Source: Tubiluchus corallicola (taxonomy: Eukaryota > Priapulida > Priapulimorpha > Priapulimorphida > Tubiluchidae). Taken from it: DNA of 64,000 nucleotides. Below the pieces are notes generated by a model. It did not search any database and had not been told where the DNA came from. It saw only the letters and a program-made list of their open reading frames with translations. Made by a program: the position numbers and the translations under genes. Location: NCBI GenBank assembly GCA_030141605.1, contig JAQGDQ010000408.1:79596-143595 (forward strand). The letters run 5' to 3'. Shown here piece by piece: positions 40,652-53,400 of the stretch (positions are counted from its first letter, which is position 1; each line of letters begins with the position of its first letter).

Positions 40652-43511
40652 ATGTTTGGAACAACACGCAGAGTTGGAAATGCTGGCTATAGTCTTTGTC
40701 AGTTTGCTTCAAATATAGAGAGGTAAGTGCTTTGCTATCAGTATCTTTAAACGACTAGGCAGTTCTAATTTTTTAGCTACGATGTATGCAAGTGTGTTTT
40801 ATAATTTTCATAAATTTGTAATATTATTTTGGAAGTCTTTTTTTGTTATGCCGTATCGGAAGCTGTTTCAAAAAGACATGATCTTTCTGACAAAAATGTC
40901 TTGATGAATGAAATTTTGTTTCAATGTTTTTGCCGTATATATTTTAACACAATTATTACTGCAAGAGCAAATCTGATAAAAATTCTAATTTCAAATTTAC
41001 CGCTATGCTCAAGCATGAGCTGTCAAACATGTGTAGTTTGTCACAAACTAACACATCCAAACTGAGAGGTACAGCACCTGTTTTTTGTGCAATGTGTTTC
41101 AGAAATGCAGGTGCTACTGTCCGTCTAACTAGCAAATGGCAAAATGCATGTGACAGCGAAGAACTAGTAGTGCGAACTCGAAACTGTATTTGTGTGGTAA
41201 TAATTCTTTGAAAAAAAATGTTATATTTTCTTTCAATATTTTAAAGAGTAGATTGTTTTGACTTACAATTTAAGATTGGGTACGGTTGCTTTTAGTCAGT
41301 CATGTAGCCAGGCGCACTTTATAAAGTTCATGGAGAAGATAAATGAGATTGAAACGAATCTTTGTTGATTCTTATAAAAAAATCAAAGTAATTTTTTGAA
41401 ATCACAATCTTTGTGAAATTTGTTTGCTAGTTTAACAGAAGTTTTACGACAATCCTGTTTTATTTGCTGAAACGTGTTATTTTGATTTCAGAGCTTCCGC
41501 TAAGGGCGTAGCATCTAGGAAAGCTATGTCTGGAAACCCAGTTACAAAAACGAACCCTTTCTATGACAAGTATGCCGATAAAATTGAGCGTGTCAGACGT
41601 GAAAATCCTGAAAAATTTAAAGGGAGAGCCTCAGCAGACACATCAGACTTAGATTCTACAGTTGGTAAATTTGTTTTACAGTGAATTTGTGGAGGGTTTT
41701 CTTTATACTCCTTTTGTACCAGATCTTAGGGGATGATGAGACCACCGAACAAGGTTGCCGCGGCTGCATTAATGGACTTTTTAATAGCCCAGTTTTTATT
41801 TTGTAAATTTTAATGTTTTAAGCTGCTTTAAATTGAATTTAAATTTTAGGCTTCTGTGAACGTTTACTTAATTTGCTATTGGACAAATTTGTGATGTGTT
41901 TGTTCTGTTAGGTCGAGTGGCCGCCGTCTGTGCAATGCTTTACCATATGAAATCAGGTTTTGCGAAAATTTTGAAAAGTTTACACACCTTTTAAGAATGC
42001 ATTTTTATTCATGCAAGCATACAACTTGAATACATTTTGGGGTCTATACGTAGTGTTGCTCCGCATACACTTTTTTGCCGGATAAGGAATACCGAATATC
42101 ATCGAATATTTCCTCAAATTGACTTCCGGATTTGTTAGCTAAATTCGGATCGAGTATGCGGATCGGTATGGTAATGAAAAATTAGTAAATGTTTGCAAAC
42201 TTTAGCATTTTCATTTAGTCTGTCAAAAAAAGACTGTCATGTTAAAGGACTCTGCCACAAGATAAACTGTATTATTGCACACAAACGAAAAAAGATATAT
42301 GTAAAATTTTCGTCTTGAAAACACAAACAATCTCTAAGTTTTTTGGTAATATTTTATTTAGTTATTTTCGGCTGTTAAATTATTCGAAAACCGTTTTCAA
42401 TTGCACATTACAAAAACTGGACAGCGAATATTTTCGAATACCAAATTTTTATATCCAAACTACGGGATAATATCGGACACGAATATTTGTAGAATTTCGC
42501 GAATGTAATTAATATAATAATTTCTCCTATAATTAATATTCTTATTGTAATTTTACTATTTTTTGTATGAAAATATGTATTATTTAGCTGTTTTAAATAG
42601 TCATTGTAGTATTAGTTTTATGTATTTTTTCTGCACAGCATTCAAAAACATATTTATATGGATTTTACGCTATACAAAAATAAATAAACTTAATGGCAAT
42701 CTGTATGTACCAATAAAAACTTTCTCATGCCACTTCTGTTTATTAATCTTCTTTAATATTTGTGTAGACTATAGTCTATAGATGGTGCTAGGGTCGCTGA
42801 ACTCGCTTAAAAATAAACATTATGAAACTAGGAGATATTATAAGTGCATAGAAAATAGGATTGTAATTTGCATTTTGCTTGTTTATAGAAAACTCTGTGT
42901 CTTCAGCAAGACCATCGCAGAAACCAGTACAGACAAATTCTGGAGGTGCAGCATTTACCAAACGAAAAACTCTTGATGCTGTGATGAAATTGGATCAGAT
43001 CGCTGATAAAAGCAGTGCAGAAATTTCCTACATTTGGTTAGAGTACCACAAGAATGTTAGTGACAACACTTTATCAGCTGTTATCCCGACTGAACTGTAT
43101 GAAAAAATCCGGGAACTGTCAACAAACTGTCCCGTGTTCGTATACTGCCTTCCTCGCTCCAGCGGTTTTGAATTCTTCCTAGGGCAGTTTTCCAATGATG
43201 AGTGCTACTTCACTCCCATGGTCTCATATCATGCGTACAAAGAAGAAGCGCCCCCTTGTCTGTCGTTGATGCACTACACGGATTTGTCACTTGACAAGGG
43301 TATTGTGCTGTTACGCGGAGAATTCGACAAGCAGGTTATGAATGCATCCGAAGCTCAGTGTCTAGTCAATCAACTGCAGCTGTATTATGGACAGAGCGAT
43401 GCCGAGTGTGTACATTTGGTTAAAAAATTCAATCATAGTCCGGACCAATTTGACCACATGGCATTAGTGCAACGTTTGGATAATATTGGCAGCATGGTGA
43501 ATACAAAGTAA
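40652..43511 (+). CDS. ATPAF1: ATPAF1, mitochondrial F1-ATPase assembly factor 1 (Atp11), three exons
   Basis: Mitochondrial matrix chaperone that binds the F1 beta subunit during assembly of ATP synthase. Exons 40652-40722, 41492-41664 and 42889-43511, GT-AG with matching phases; 867 nt, 288 residues. Seen: Arg-rich N-terminus without acids until residue 23, suited to mitochondrial import (MFGTTRRVGNAGYSLCQFAS); NPFYDKYADKIERVRRENP (45-63), a signature of the family; KRKTLDAVMKLD; CPVFVYCLPRSSGFEFFLGQ; KGIVLLRGEFD; EAQCLVNQLQLYYG. These align in order with human ATPAF1. A family of 38-bp repeats derived from the last codons follows the stop. Poly(A) signal 'aataaaagg' near 43710. The start has an acceptor-like 'gtgcag' 10 nt upstream, so a 5' UTR intron is possible. 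Confidence 0.95.
40970..41290. repeat. Dispersed repeat copy in ATPAF1 intron 1
   Basis: Matches the second part of 31098-31430 on the same strand, with about 90 bp of extra sequence after 'gcaggtgctactgtccgt' and then renewed similarity ('tttcaatattttaaagagta', 'gattgttttgac'). Confidence 0.65.
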
Positions 43512-43660
43512 TATCTGAACAACATTGACAGCATGATAAATGCTGACTACTGTCTGAACAACATTGACAGCATCATAAATGCTGACTAGTGTCTGAACAA
43601 CATTGACAGCATGGTAAATGCTGACTAGTGTCTGAACAACAGTAGTAGCGTGATAAATTC
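43478..43660 (+). repeat. 38-bp tandem repeat overlapping the ATPAF1 stop codon
   Basis: The last codons (ttggataatattggcagcat ggtgaatacaaagtaa) are followed by three closely similar units 'ctgaacaacattgacagcat' + 'gataaatgctgactactgt' and a decayed fourth. The coding copy is the most diverged. The repeat therefore spans the end of the coding region and the first 150 nt of the 3' UTR. Confidence 0.85.
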
Positions 43661-44299
43661 TCAGTAATGTTATTTGTGTTATGATACTTGAGAATATTTC
43701 ACGTTAACAATAAAAGGAAAATGTATTAATCAGTCTGTAAATTTGGTACCTTTGGATTATAGTATATGAGCACTTCTGAGAAATGAAGGAGTTTCTTGGC
43801 CATCCTTATTCAAACACCTTGGAAAGCCCTTTAAATGCACTATTTATATAATGCCAGAAGCCTTCTCGTCTGGAAATAGGATATACAACCACATTTGTTC
43901 ATTTAAAAGTCTAACCAGTAACCAGTTTTTATTCGAACAAGTTATTGACAGTGTCTTAGTGCAATTTAATAAGCACACTCAACTTTCAACTTTCATTCAA
44001 CTTTTTGGCTGATGTACATTTGGGAAGTTGAATCGATGGGCTGTACATTTTAGTCACATGTGCACTTGACAGTTATTATGTGGATTCTAGATTATGGCCT
44101 CGGATTTTGCAGTCCTTTGGTCTTTGGGCATTTAAGCTGTTACGACCCAAACCTAATGATTTCTAAGCGTTCTAGTCAGCTTCAGTTTAATGTTGAAGTA
44201 TAAATTTTTGGGATTAGGGGAGGACACTCGTAAACAGAACAGTGCTCACAACGTTTATATGATGATCAGTTTAAATCACAGATACCTGTCTGATAATGG

Positions 44300-44640
44300 G
44301 TGAGCATTCTTTACCAGATAGTAAATTTGAATCAAATTTGTGACCTTCAAACCATATCTCAGTATTTCGAATCTGAATCAAATTTGAATTGAGTGAAAGA
44401 TTTTCGAATAAGTTTTTGAAAACACTTGTAAAAACTGGGCTTACACATATACATATTATCTGATTTTGTTCTGCAGTAAAACCACTATTTGTCTGTTAAA
44501 AATTTTGCACAGAAACTGCGGTTAAACTCTGCTGATGTTTCAAACATTGAAATGATAAAGAACAAATTTGGCTTGAAGTAACGAATTATTCAAATTTATA
44601 ATTTTCGGTTCGAACCAGATTCGAACTAAAAAACTCATTC
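44300..44640. repeat. Dispersed repeat related to EGF-intron sequence
   Basis: 'ggtgagcattctttaccag', 'ttctgcagtaaaaccacta', 'aatgataaagaac' and 'cgaaccagattcgaactaaa' parallel 32935-33275 and 34203-34545 in the same order. This third, more diverged copy 10 kb away shows that the intron blocks in the EGF gene include an older dispersed element. Confidence 0.6.
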
Positions 44641-45110
44641 CTTCTTGTCTGAAATATGATTGGTTTGTGAAAAAATTTCAGCTGTATGACGATGGTAACA
44701 ATATTGTGTTCTAATTAGACACAGGACTGACAAGATTTTAATGATTTGCTTTGCAATAGGGGTAGAGAAATATGTACAGTTTTCTTCAAGATTTTATAAT
44801 TTCATAAATTTAATTCTAATACAGATTTTTAGCAACAATATTGTCTATGAAACAACCAGCACAGTAAGTTTTATTATTTTGAAAAAGTTACTAGCAAGAG
44901 TTCAAGAGTAGTTTGAAAGAGCCACTGGCCAACTGTAATAGCTCCAACCTAACCGCTAGCAGGGTCGGTCGTACGAATCAGCGCAATCATGTCAACTGGT
45001 TGTTTATCATCACTGCTAAGAGTTCCCATATTATACTTGGACAATATCGCGCTCAGTCAACGTGTGTACCTTGTCTAAACCCTAAAGATTATGTAGCAAG
45101 TTTTATTATT

Positions 45111-45642
45111 TGTGTGCTTGCATAGCAGAATCGTCCGTAAATTGGCAAGTAACCTTTTCTAGTTATTCACATATACTGAATGTCCATTTCATGAGGATCA
45201 TTTTGATACCAAGCTCATCGCTGTATGTCATTTCTAAACTGAGATATCCACGCTGAAGTTGAGGTGCAGGCTACGCACTGAAAACGTAACCTTGAGAAAA
45301 TCCATGTTAAAGTTAGCCATTGTTTTTTGTCACATGTCTGCAAAACACTTAGCAACCGCACAAATGCTGTTTGCTATGGATTTGGCAAGAACACATTGAT
45401 GTTGTGTTTAAATCAAGTAGATGGCTCTTTCTAACGAAAATCTGGGCTTGGCAGCAGAAAAAACCCGAATATTTTTTAAACATTTTCTTGATCATTTGTT
45501 GCTAGAATGTAAAAGTCCAATATATTCAGCATTTGTTTTTATAAAAGCAAAATATTGACATTTGACCAAATTTTTTGGTGCATTTTACTTTGAAGCATCA
45601 TAACGTAGTTTTGCTATGCCGGCTTAGGTTTGCAAGCACACA
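45111..45642. mobile_element. TGTGTGCTTGCA-family DNA element, copy 2
   Basis: Starts TGTGTGCTTGCATAGCAGAA and ends ggcttaggtttgcaagcacaca, inverted ends. Internal text 'cacatatactgaatgtccat', 'tcatgaggatcattttgata' and 'gaggtgcaggctacgcactg' is shared with the other copies. 532 bp. The target duplication is not clear. Confidence 0.65.
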
Positions 45643-46952
45643 TTTGATGAAACATCTCAGTAGTGCCCTGCCAGTGTACTTACATAAAACAGCTGGGTGC
45701 TAAGCTCATGAGTGACTCGTTGTTTTTATACAGCTAGTAGAGAAGATGACCTTTTGACACGACATGTTAACAACTCTGCTTGCTGCATACCCAGCAGCTT
45801 TATGCACCCCTAGAATGAATGTAAAGTAGGCCTTTGCAATAGAAAGTAATAAATAATTTGTATTCAGGCAATGGGCCTGACAAAAGTTCACATTATGCAG
45901 TAATCAAGTACACTGTATTCAAAGCTGAATATTAGTGAAATGAATGATGAAAGTTCGTTCTTTTTTATTAGTTCACATTACAGATGTGTATGCAATAAAC
46001 CTTGTTCGCTGTACTAGTGTTATACAATGCTAATAATAAAATAAACTAGATCGCTAAGTCAGTAATTAAAATCTGGATCATAAATTATGTCCTTGGGGAC
46101 ACTCAAGCACAAATCCACTGATTATTATTATTCGAAGAGCTCCATTTCTAATTTTGAGTAGGGTCTTAATCGATTGACAATACAATAGTGCACTCATATC
46201 TCGATTTCCCGGACCTTGCTTTTACAGATATCGGAAAAATTGGACAAAATCTGGACTGTTAAAAAGTGCCGCATAATACAGACATGGTCTGTTGTTTCAT
46301 GAGCTGACCACTAGTTGGCAGGCAGGCACTTTGTTTGCATAATTACATCAGTGCAACCAAGCATCTTGTAACGACAAGTATGTAGCTTGTATGTCAGGAG
46401 TGTGCTAGACGTTTTTGAGACAATTAAATGATTGATTCTGCATTACCGTGAGTTTAATATACGACGCCTACTGTGTTAGGTTAGTATGGGTAAATACGGA
46501 CAGCCAGCAAATTCAGACGGGTGTCTCCCCACTTTTGTCCGGCAAACTGAGAAGTGAGTGTATCTCTAAAGCCATTCACCCTCTTCTTTGCCATTACTGT
46601 CAGGCATGGCTGAATGCTTTGGATCTACCATATTAAAATAATACCTTACAGATGTTATCAGAAGTTATTCCAAAACTTAGAATTGTAAAATTATTATGCA
46701 AACTGAAAGTTAATTTGTGTTACTGGAAACTGTATGTACATATATTTACTGTCTCGTTAGTTCAGGAAATAGGATTAGGCTTCATAGTTGTAGTGCTAAA
46801 TTGAAACCTAAATGCTTTCAATTCAATAACTGGCTGATGTTGTTCAGTTTTGAAATTTGCATTTCAGATTGGTAGTTGAAGCACATGAACAACATCAAGC
46901 TTTAATCACCACCGTCATATTTGTATTGCCGCTAGTGTGACGACATTTCATT

Positions 46953-48092
46953 ATGGCTGCCACTAAAGAAGAATTAAACAGACAGAAGCAAGTTAATAGC
47001 GCAATTGAGAAAGAACTACGGAGAACGAAAAAATTTGCGAGGCGAGAGATCAAGTTGTTGCTTTTAGGTGCCGGTGAAAGCGGTAAAAGTACATTTATCA
47101 AACAGATGAGGATTATATATGGTGCAGGATATTCAGTTGACGAGAGACAGAGTTTTATGCCGGTGATCTATCAAAACATTTACACTTCAATGCAGTGTCT
47201 AATTCGAGCCATGAATCTACTCAACATTCCATATCAGAAACAGGTCAACGAGGAGTTTGCTTCCATGATTACGGCTGTGGATGTGGATTCTGTAACCACT
47301 TTGGATCCAGCTCATGTGGAAGCAATTTATGAGCTCTGGCACGATTTTGGAATGCAAAAGTGCTACAAGAGGAAGCAAGAGTTTTATCTTGCTGACTCTG
47401 CCATGTACTATCTCTCAGACATTCGCAGAATTGGACAGGCAGATTACACACCAACTTTGCAAGATATACTGCGTGTACGCATTGCTACAACTGGTATTAT
47501 TGAGTACTTGTTTGATGTATCTGATGACAGTGGAGGAACAACGCCCCTTTGTAACGTGCTCAGTCGGTTGTGCTCAAACAATGGGAACAATGAACGCCGA
47601 ATTCCAATGAAAATCGTTGATGTTGGTGGTCAGCGGTCTGCACGTCGGAAGTGGATCAAGTGCTTTGACAACGTCACATCTATTATATTTATAGCGTGTC
47701 TGAGTGAGTACGATCAAGTTTTAGTCGAAACCGACACCGGCGACAACCGCATGGAGGAAAGCCTGAAACTGTTTCGAGTCACGATCTCTTACCCGTGGTT
47801 TGAAAACACGTCCGTCATATTGTTTCTCAACAAAAAAGATATTTTTGAAGAAAAAATACTGCACTCTGACCTGGCTGATTATTTTCCACGGTATCAAGGT
47901 CCTAAGGGAAGTGCAAATAAAGCAAAAGAGTTTATTAAAGAGATGTACGAAGGCCTTAATCCAGAGCCACAAAAAAAGACAATATACACTCATTATACAT
48001 GTGCTACAGACACTGATAATATCAAAGTCATATTTGCCGGTGTAAAAGACATTATATTGCAGTCTCACCTAAAAGAGCTTGTTCTCACATGA
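46953..48092 (+). CDS. Heterotrimeric G-protein alpha subunit, Gq-like, intronless and divergent
   Basis: GTP-binding alpha subunit coupling a receptor to an effector. 379 residues in a single exon; best fit by eye is the Gq/11 class ([59 protein letters not shown]). Conserved: P-loop GAGESGKS (39-46), catalytic Arg176 (RVRIATTG), switch II DVGGQRS with Gln227, NKKD (293-296), TCATDT (349-354). Odd: about 25 extra residues between FD (187-188) and DVGGQ, with two Cys and Asn/Gly runs; switch II reads SARRKW, not SERRKW; the N-terminus ([16 protein letters not shown]) lacks Gly2 and the Cys pair palmitoylated in Gq; the C-terminus is HLKELVLT, no pertussis-site Cys. An upstream 6-codon uORF (46885) precedes it. 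Animal G-alpha genes usually have many introns, so this may be an old retrocopy; an acceptor at 46867 suggests a 5' UTR intron. The receptor and effector class is inferred only. Confidence 0.9.
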   Translation: MAATKEELNRQKQVNSAIEKELRRTKKFARREIKLLLLGAGESGKSTFIKQMRIIYGAGYSVDERQSFMPVIYQNIYTSMQCLIRAMNLLNIPYQKQVNEEFASMITAVDVDSVTTLDPAHVEAIYELWHDFGMQKCYKRKQEFYLADSAMYYLSDIRRIGQADYTPTLQDILRVRIATTGIIEYLFDVSDDSGGTTPLCNVLSRLCSNNGNNERRIPMKIVDVGGQRSARRKWIKCFDNVTSIIFIACLSEYDQVLVETDTGDNRMEESLKLFRVTISYPWFENTSVILFLNKKDIFEEKILHSDLADYFPRYQGPKGSANKAKEFIKEMYEGLNPEPQKKTIYTHYTCATDTDNIKVIFAGVKDIILQSHLKELVLT

Positions 48093-51000
48093 TTCTGAGC
48101 TTACATACCTCATGGCTACTTTTCTTGCCTACCTGACATTTTGTACATGAAACTTTCTGCTGCGATGATGATGTTTTTGTTACAGATAGTAAAACTCTAG
48201 TAGATCCTAGGTAGTTAGAAATGCTGAAGAATCCGATTCTGCCGGCTTATTTCTTTAGTATAGTTTAGAAAATATCCACTTGCTTTCACTTCGGAGTCTT
48301 TGGTTATGACAGCTGACAACCCACAAGGTGCCACAATGAATCTATGAAACCAATAATGTGAGGCTTTATAATATGCCAATAAAAGCTTACATTTGAGAAA
48401 ATAGCCTATTCTTTTTTGGCTCAGTTGAAATGCTACATTCTGGTGGGTCACTATTTAAAGCAATTTAAAATACAGCAGTAATACAGTTCCTACTTACAGT
48501 GGCAACTTACAACTACACATCCAACTGCATAGTATTAGTCTTTTCTCCACTATTTTGTGGATGAATGATATTATTGTTCATGGAACTACGTTATAAAATT
48601 AATTTGTGCACATGGCATTTCGATTTACTTTGCCCAGTGGTGCCGCAAACAATATTTGTTGCAAAGTGTTTGATTTCCGTATGACTGCTGCAGTTACAAC
48701 GTGTTAAGTTTCAAGAAGCTTTTTTTGGTTGATGAGGTTCAGGAGCCCGTACCCGTACTCCTCTGCTCAAAAATACTTTTTATATTTTGTCACTGTACAC
48801 ATAGCTCACAATACTTCACACAGACCAGCTGCATATGACTGCTTATTTGAAAAAAAAATTCTGACAGTCTACTTATCATTACCAGTGGATATTAGTGTCA
48901 GATCTGGCGCAAAGTTTTTCATTCGATGGTGAGCATGGTAGCACTTCATCTGTTTATTTATCTGTGTTGTTCTTTTGTTGACTTCTTTTTATAGGAATTG
49001 CACTCTTATACTTGAAGCTCATTTTTACAATTTTTGTAATGAATTAGCTTTCTTTACTTTGCTGCCAATGGGTATTGCAGGGTTGAAGCTTTTAAACTCT
49101 TCTTGCCTCCATCGCTTCTTCTACTTTGTTTGTGTTGGACCAAAAACTGTGTTTTAATTATCATATCGATTTGAATTTGTGTCTAAGTAACTGCCAAGTT
49201 ATCACTGTTACTGTGTATGGCACAATCCAGGCCATTTATACATGAAAATGCTTGGGCTACATCTGTATATAATAAATTGAGGTGGTTGACTTGATTGTGT
49301 CAACAGAAGATCTATGCTTTGCAGAAGTTTTAAGTGACAGCATTGTGGTAATTATCAGATAATTGTTCAGTGATTCTTGTCTGCTAGAAATGTTCTTTCT
49401 TCTCCACAAATCAAGAATCTGTAAATGTCTTTAGGAAAATTGTCCAATATTGTTGAGGTTTGTTCAGCATTCTGAGAGACGTCAACAATACAAACATTTG
49501 GGATGTTGTGGGTGGCAAACCGGAATGCAGCAAAGTTACAAGAAGCAAGAGTTATGTCTGATATTTAGTGTCTCATCAAATGGCACAATTGATTTCATTG
49601 ATTTAAAACAAATGGGGAAATATGTATAGACAGTATAGGCAGTAGATTTCAGTGAAAAATAAACCACCCAGTAAATTTCATTTTTTTTCAGCTCTGCAAT
49701 CTTGTTTCTTCCCTATTTTTATAATGCAAAATTTCGACTTCTCTGCATAGTGCCTAGTTAAAACTTTGAATTTTTGTTCAGAATACTGCAACAACACTAT
49801 GGTTAGTTAGGTTTATTTTACATTGTTACAAGCATAAAATTTTTTGTACCAGTTAACTCATACCTTTGCAACTAAATGCTGCACATAGCCAGAATATTGT
49901 TTAACAAAATGTATAGATTGTCTGATCACTATGTTGGTAGGCAATTGACAGATATAATAAAATCTATATAAATAGTTAAATATGTCATATTTACACATTA
50001 GCTGGCTTACGTTGTGAGTGATATATATATATAGTTCAAATTTTTTGTACAAAAAAAAAGTCTAATGAACCTCAGAGCTAGTTGTTTTTTCATAAATGGC
50101 ATATTCTGACTGTATATATTCTCAATTAGCTATGTTGATTGGCTGTAAGTTAACTTTGACATTTTCAAAAGTCTCGTGGATTTGTGGACCAGTACTTTAA
50201 CATGCACTATGTGGATTTGTGGACCAGTATTTTAACATGCACTATGTGAATTTGTGGACCAGTATTTTAACATGCACTATGTGAATTTGTGGACCAGTAT
50301 TTTAACATGCACTATGTGGATTTGTGGACCAGTATTTTAACATGCACTACGTGGATTTGTGGACCAGTATTTTAGCATGCACAATGTGGATTTGTGGACC
50401 AGTACTTTAGCAGGCACTATGTGATGTCTAGCAACGTTTGTAAAAATTGTAATTTTTAAGTGTTTTTTACGTTTTAGCTATTTGTGATTGTGCCAATTTC
50501 TTGCCATTGGAGGGAGGAATTTTTGTTTTTGTCTAATTGACATTTGGGACCACAGCCAAGTTCATTTGTCAATGTATAATATAATGATTATGATCCAGAG
50601 TATTTTTATAGTAAACATTTTTACATGAAATAGTCATTTGTGAGAAATAAACTATACTATAAAGGTCTCTTTTTGTATACGTCGATTTATAATTTGATTA
50701 CCAATATACCAACCAGTTGGACATTGCACGTAAAAATTTTATTGACTAAATACTGTATTAAATACATAGACAAACAAATACTACATTGTAGTATTAACCT
50801 GTGTTACAGTGTATTATCAATTATCTCAGAGTTAGTTTATGTTCAATAATTAATAATGATACAACAACAACAGCCAAAAGTATAAGTTTTGATTGTCTAA
50901 AGTATTGCAAGAGATATAAATATACACATAATTATAGCTAGCCAGATCATTTTGGTAAAGCTGTCTGCATTTTCTTTGAAAGCAATGTAGACCTAGGGCC

Positions 51001-51900
51001 CAACGACATATGAAGTGGTTACTATACTGTTGCGGGGCAGAGCTTTGCTCTGTTTTGCGTTCAAAATTTTTTACTCACTCAAAGACACAGATATGCGGCC
51101 TGTATGTTATTTCAAGTCGTGTTAAAGTAACACACTCCTATAAATTATAAATGTACTAGTTTTACCTGAATGGAATTCACAAACCCCGTGTTCTAATTGG
51201 CTCTAAACTTGAATACTCACCTGTAAGTCTATAAGTACAAATGCCATATCCTATTTCTTTGAGTTCCGTGGTTGCTGGTGTTTTTAAAGCTAAACAGGAC
51301 AGGCCTGCACCCGTCTTCCCAGGCATTGGCGTATGGGGCGGGGGGCAGATTGCCCCCCAAATTTTCGCATTTCAAAAAATTCGGACAGAACTGCCCTTTA
51401 TATTTTCAGAAAATAGTTTTTTCAACCTCTAAATTGATATTTTTTTCAGATTTCATTCGTCATCACCTTATTTTTTCCTGAATTCAAATATGGCCTGAAT
51501 CTTGAGAGAGTAATATTGATGCCATGCACCTGGATGCCCGAATCTTGATCTCACAGGAGGCGTCGTCCGCGAAAATTCCCGGTCCCGGACCGGCAGTGAG
51601 AGTGGTCTGGAAACAATTTGCATTCGCAAAATTGAAAATATACTAGTCGCTGGGTTCTCTTCAAGTCGCCGATTGTTTATAAAACTTATCGCTTCCTGTC
51701 TTCGGTGCGCGCGCATTGATCTCTACTCTTTACCGGTCCATTGCTCTCATCTCAGTCACTCAATGTTCACTGGAAGTAACTTTATTTAACAGTAACAATC
51801 TAGTTTTTAGAAAATAGCAGGTTAGCTAAGTTTGTCGTCGGGCCTTGTACCACTCTTTTTAAGCTGGTGAATGTCTCCCAGTTACTTGCTTTGTTAGTTC
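48093..51900. other. Region downstream of G-alpha
   Basis: The first canonical AATAAA downstream is at about 48377. A 35-bp tandem repeat lies at 50173-50422. Near 51325, 'ggcattggcgtatggggcgg' resembles the start of the CAGTGGCGTAG hAT-like ends without a clear partner. No other exon recognised. Confidence 0.5.
50173..50422. repeat. 35-bp tandem repeat, about 7 copies
   Basis: Unit gtggatttgtggaccagtat + tttaacatgcactat, seven copies with few changes; downstream of the G-alpha gene. Confidence 0.9.
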
Positions 51901-51909
51901 TGTTTCAGA

Positions 51910-52037
51910 ATGTCGATTTCGAACGGAAGCCTATCTCCCACCGATAGTGCTGGTTCAAACCATCCAGGGGTAATTGCTAAGACCCTGGCGGCGAGAACCC
52001 GACAGAGCAACAATACTTATACTTATTACTTTCAAAG
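51910..52037 (+). CDS. Possible alternative or upstream first exon of RMND1
   Basis: A frame beginning ATG at 51910 encodes MSISNGSLSPTDSAGSNHPG and onward. If spliced at aaag/gtttgg (52037) to the acceptor at 53683, it joins in frame with the RMND1 start exon (…[13 protein letters not shown]). The donor is weak and a one-in-three phase match is not strong proof. The extension looks polar and unlike a mitochondrial presequence, so it could also belong to another transcript. Confidence 0.25.
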
Positions 52038-52849
52038 GTTTGGTTATTTTGCTTTGTTAACTTTTCATGCAGAGTTAAATTGTCCACGTGTGACTGTAAA
52101 AGCTATGATGTGCATTAATTAATGATTGTCAATATAGTGCAGCTTTCATTGCACTTGCAAAGTTTTCAATTTTCATGCTTGCATGTGTCAAAGAATACTT
52201 TTGATGTGAAAAATATTAATAATTTAAAGAGAGCAATATGTGCTGGTTTGAAAACTTGAAAAGCACTTCTCTGTATCTACCAGTATACAATCACAAGTCA
52301 AAATTGTATGACATATAGTTACCATGAAGAATTACTTCTCTATAGCTTAATTTCAACTAGCATGATTGTTTCTAGATTGAAGAAATATAACAATGGAAAA
52401 AGTTTTTTATCTTTCATGGTGGAATATTAATTTTCTGACTTAGTTCAAAGCAAAAATCAAACATTTTTTGCAAATAATCAGTTCAATGTGTGTTTAATTT
52501 GTTATCAGTACTTTAAGTACCATAACTGTGTTGATTTGATTTTGATAATCACAATTTGGCTCTATGCTGTTGTAGCTGTTTATGATGCTAGTGTGTGTTA
52601 GACATAATGAGTTAGACGCAAAAGTAAACGAAGCCTCAAGAACCTCACTGAGCGCTTGAAGGCCCACGAACTACACTTGCCATGACGTCATTGAAGCAGC
52701 TAGTCCTAGCTCGAAAGACCAGCGACCCATAATCCTTTGCGTAAAATACGAAACATGCCCACAAACCTGTGCGCTCATGTTTTTAAAGATTTCTGTTATT
52801 GTAAGAGTAAGTTTAGCAGAAATTGCGGTGGCTGTCACTGTAAAGTAGG

Positions 52850-53400
52850 TTAGTCAGCAAGTTGAGCCTTGTTATCTATTATTTTTATCTTGTCATATTT
52901 CATTTGCGTATTTGACTGTTTTTTGAAAGAATTAGATTTGTGATTGATAGGGTGGTGGTTTCTCTCACCCCTCTCCACTTGTAGGGGCAAACGGTATAAT
53001 CGATTGCAGGGGTTCTTCAACACTGTAGCACCTTTATTCTTCTTCAAAATTTACTCCACCAACTTCCTTCAAAATGCTTTTCCTACAAAACAAACAATCA
53101 TTGACATATTTGGGTGCTTTCAACAAATTTTCACTACAACAGCTTTTATAGTTTTACTTTTAACATCTATTAAGACTTCACCTAGATTTTCTCTAATCCT
53201 TTTATATTTGCTACAAGTAAATAAATGTTCTGTTGTGTCTAATTCACTATCGCACATGGGACATATTAAATTTCTTATAAATGAACCCTTAAGATTTGCT
53301 TTTACTTTGACCACATTGAGTCTTAAATCCAAAATATTTTTAACTTCTGCATGGTGATTCGTATTTAAATGTACTAACATCTTCACTAATATTGAAGTCT
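52850..53400 (-). mobile_element. LINE remnant with zinc-knuckle C-terminus
   Basis: The minus-strand frame 53120-53386 encodes an 88-residue piece with ICPMCDSELDTTEHLFTCSK, the CxxC...HxxxxC motif found after the reverse transcriptase domain of many non-LTR retrotransposons. A further minus-strand fragment downstream (52850-53047) may be its 3' part. The catalytic domain is missing. A short (att)n run lies at 53444-53462. Confidence 0.6.

Larger units (their letters stand above)
43740..46866. other. Intergenic region between ATPAF1 and the G-alpha gene
   Basis: Contains the dispersed repeat at 44300-44640 and a TGTGTGCTTGCA-family element. Near 46195, 'tatctcgatttcccggacct' resembles a Tigger terminus but no partner end was found. 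No exon is recognised; 'catttcag' at 46859-46866 is likely the acceptor of the G-alpha 5' UTR intron. Confidence 0.5.

Noticed and set aside
47721-48068. 115-residue minus-strand frame
   Set aside because: Antisense shadow of the G-alpha coding sequence.
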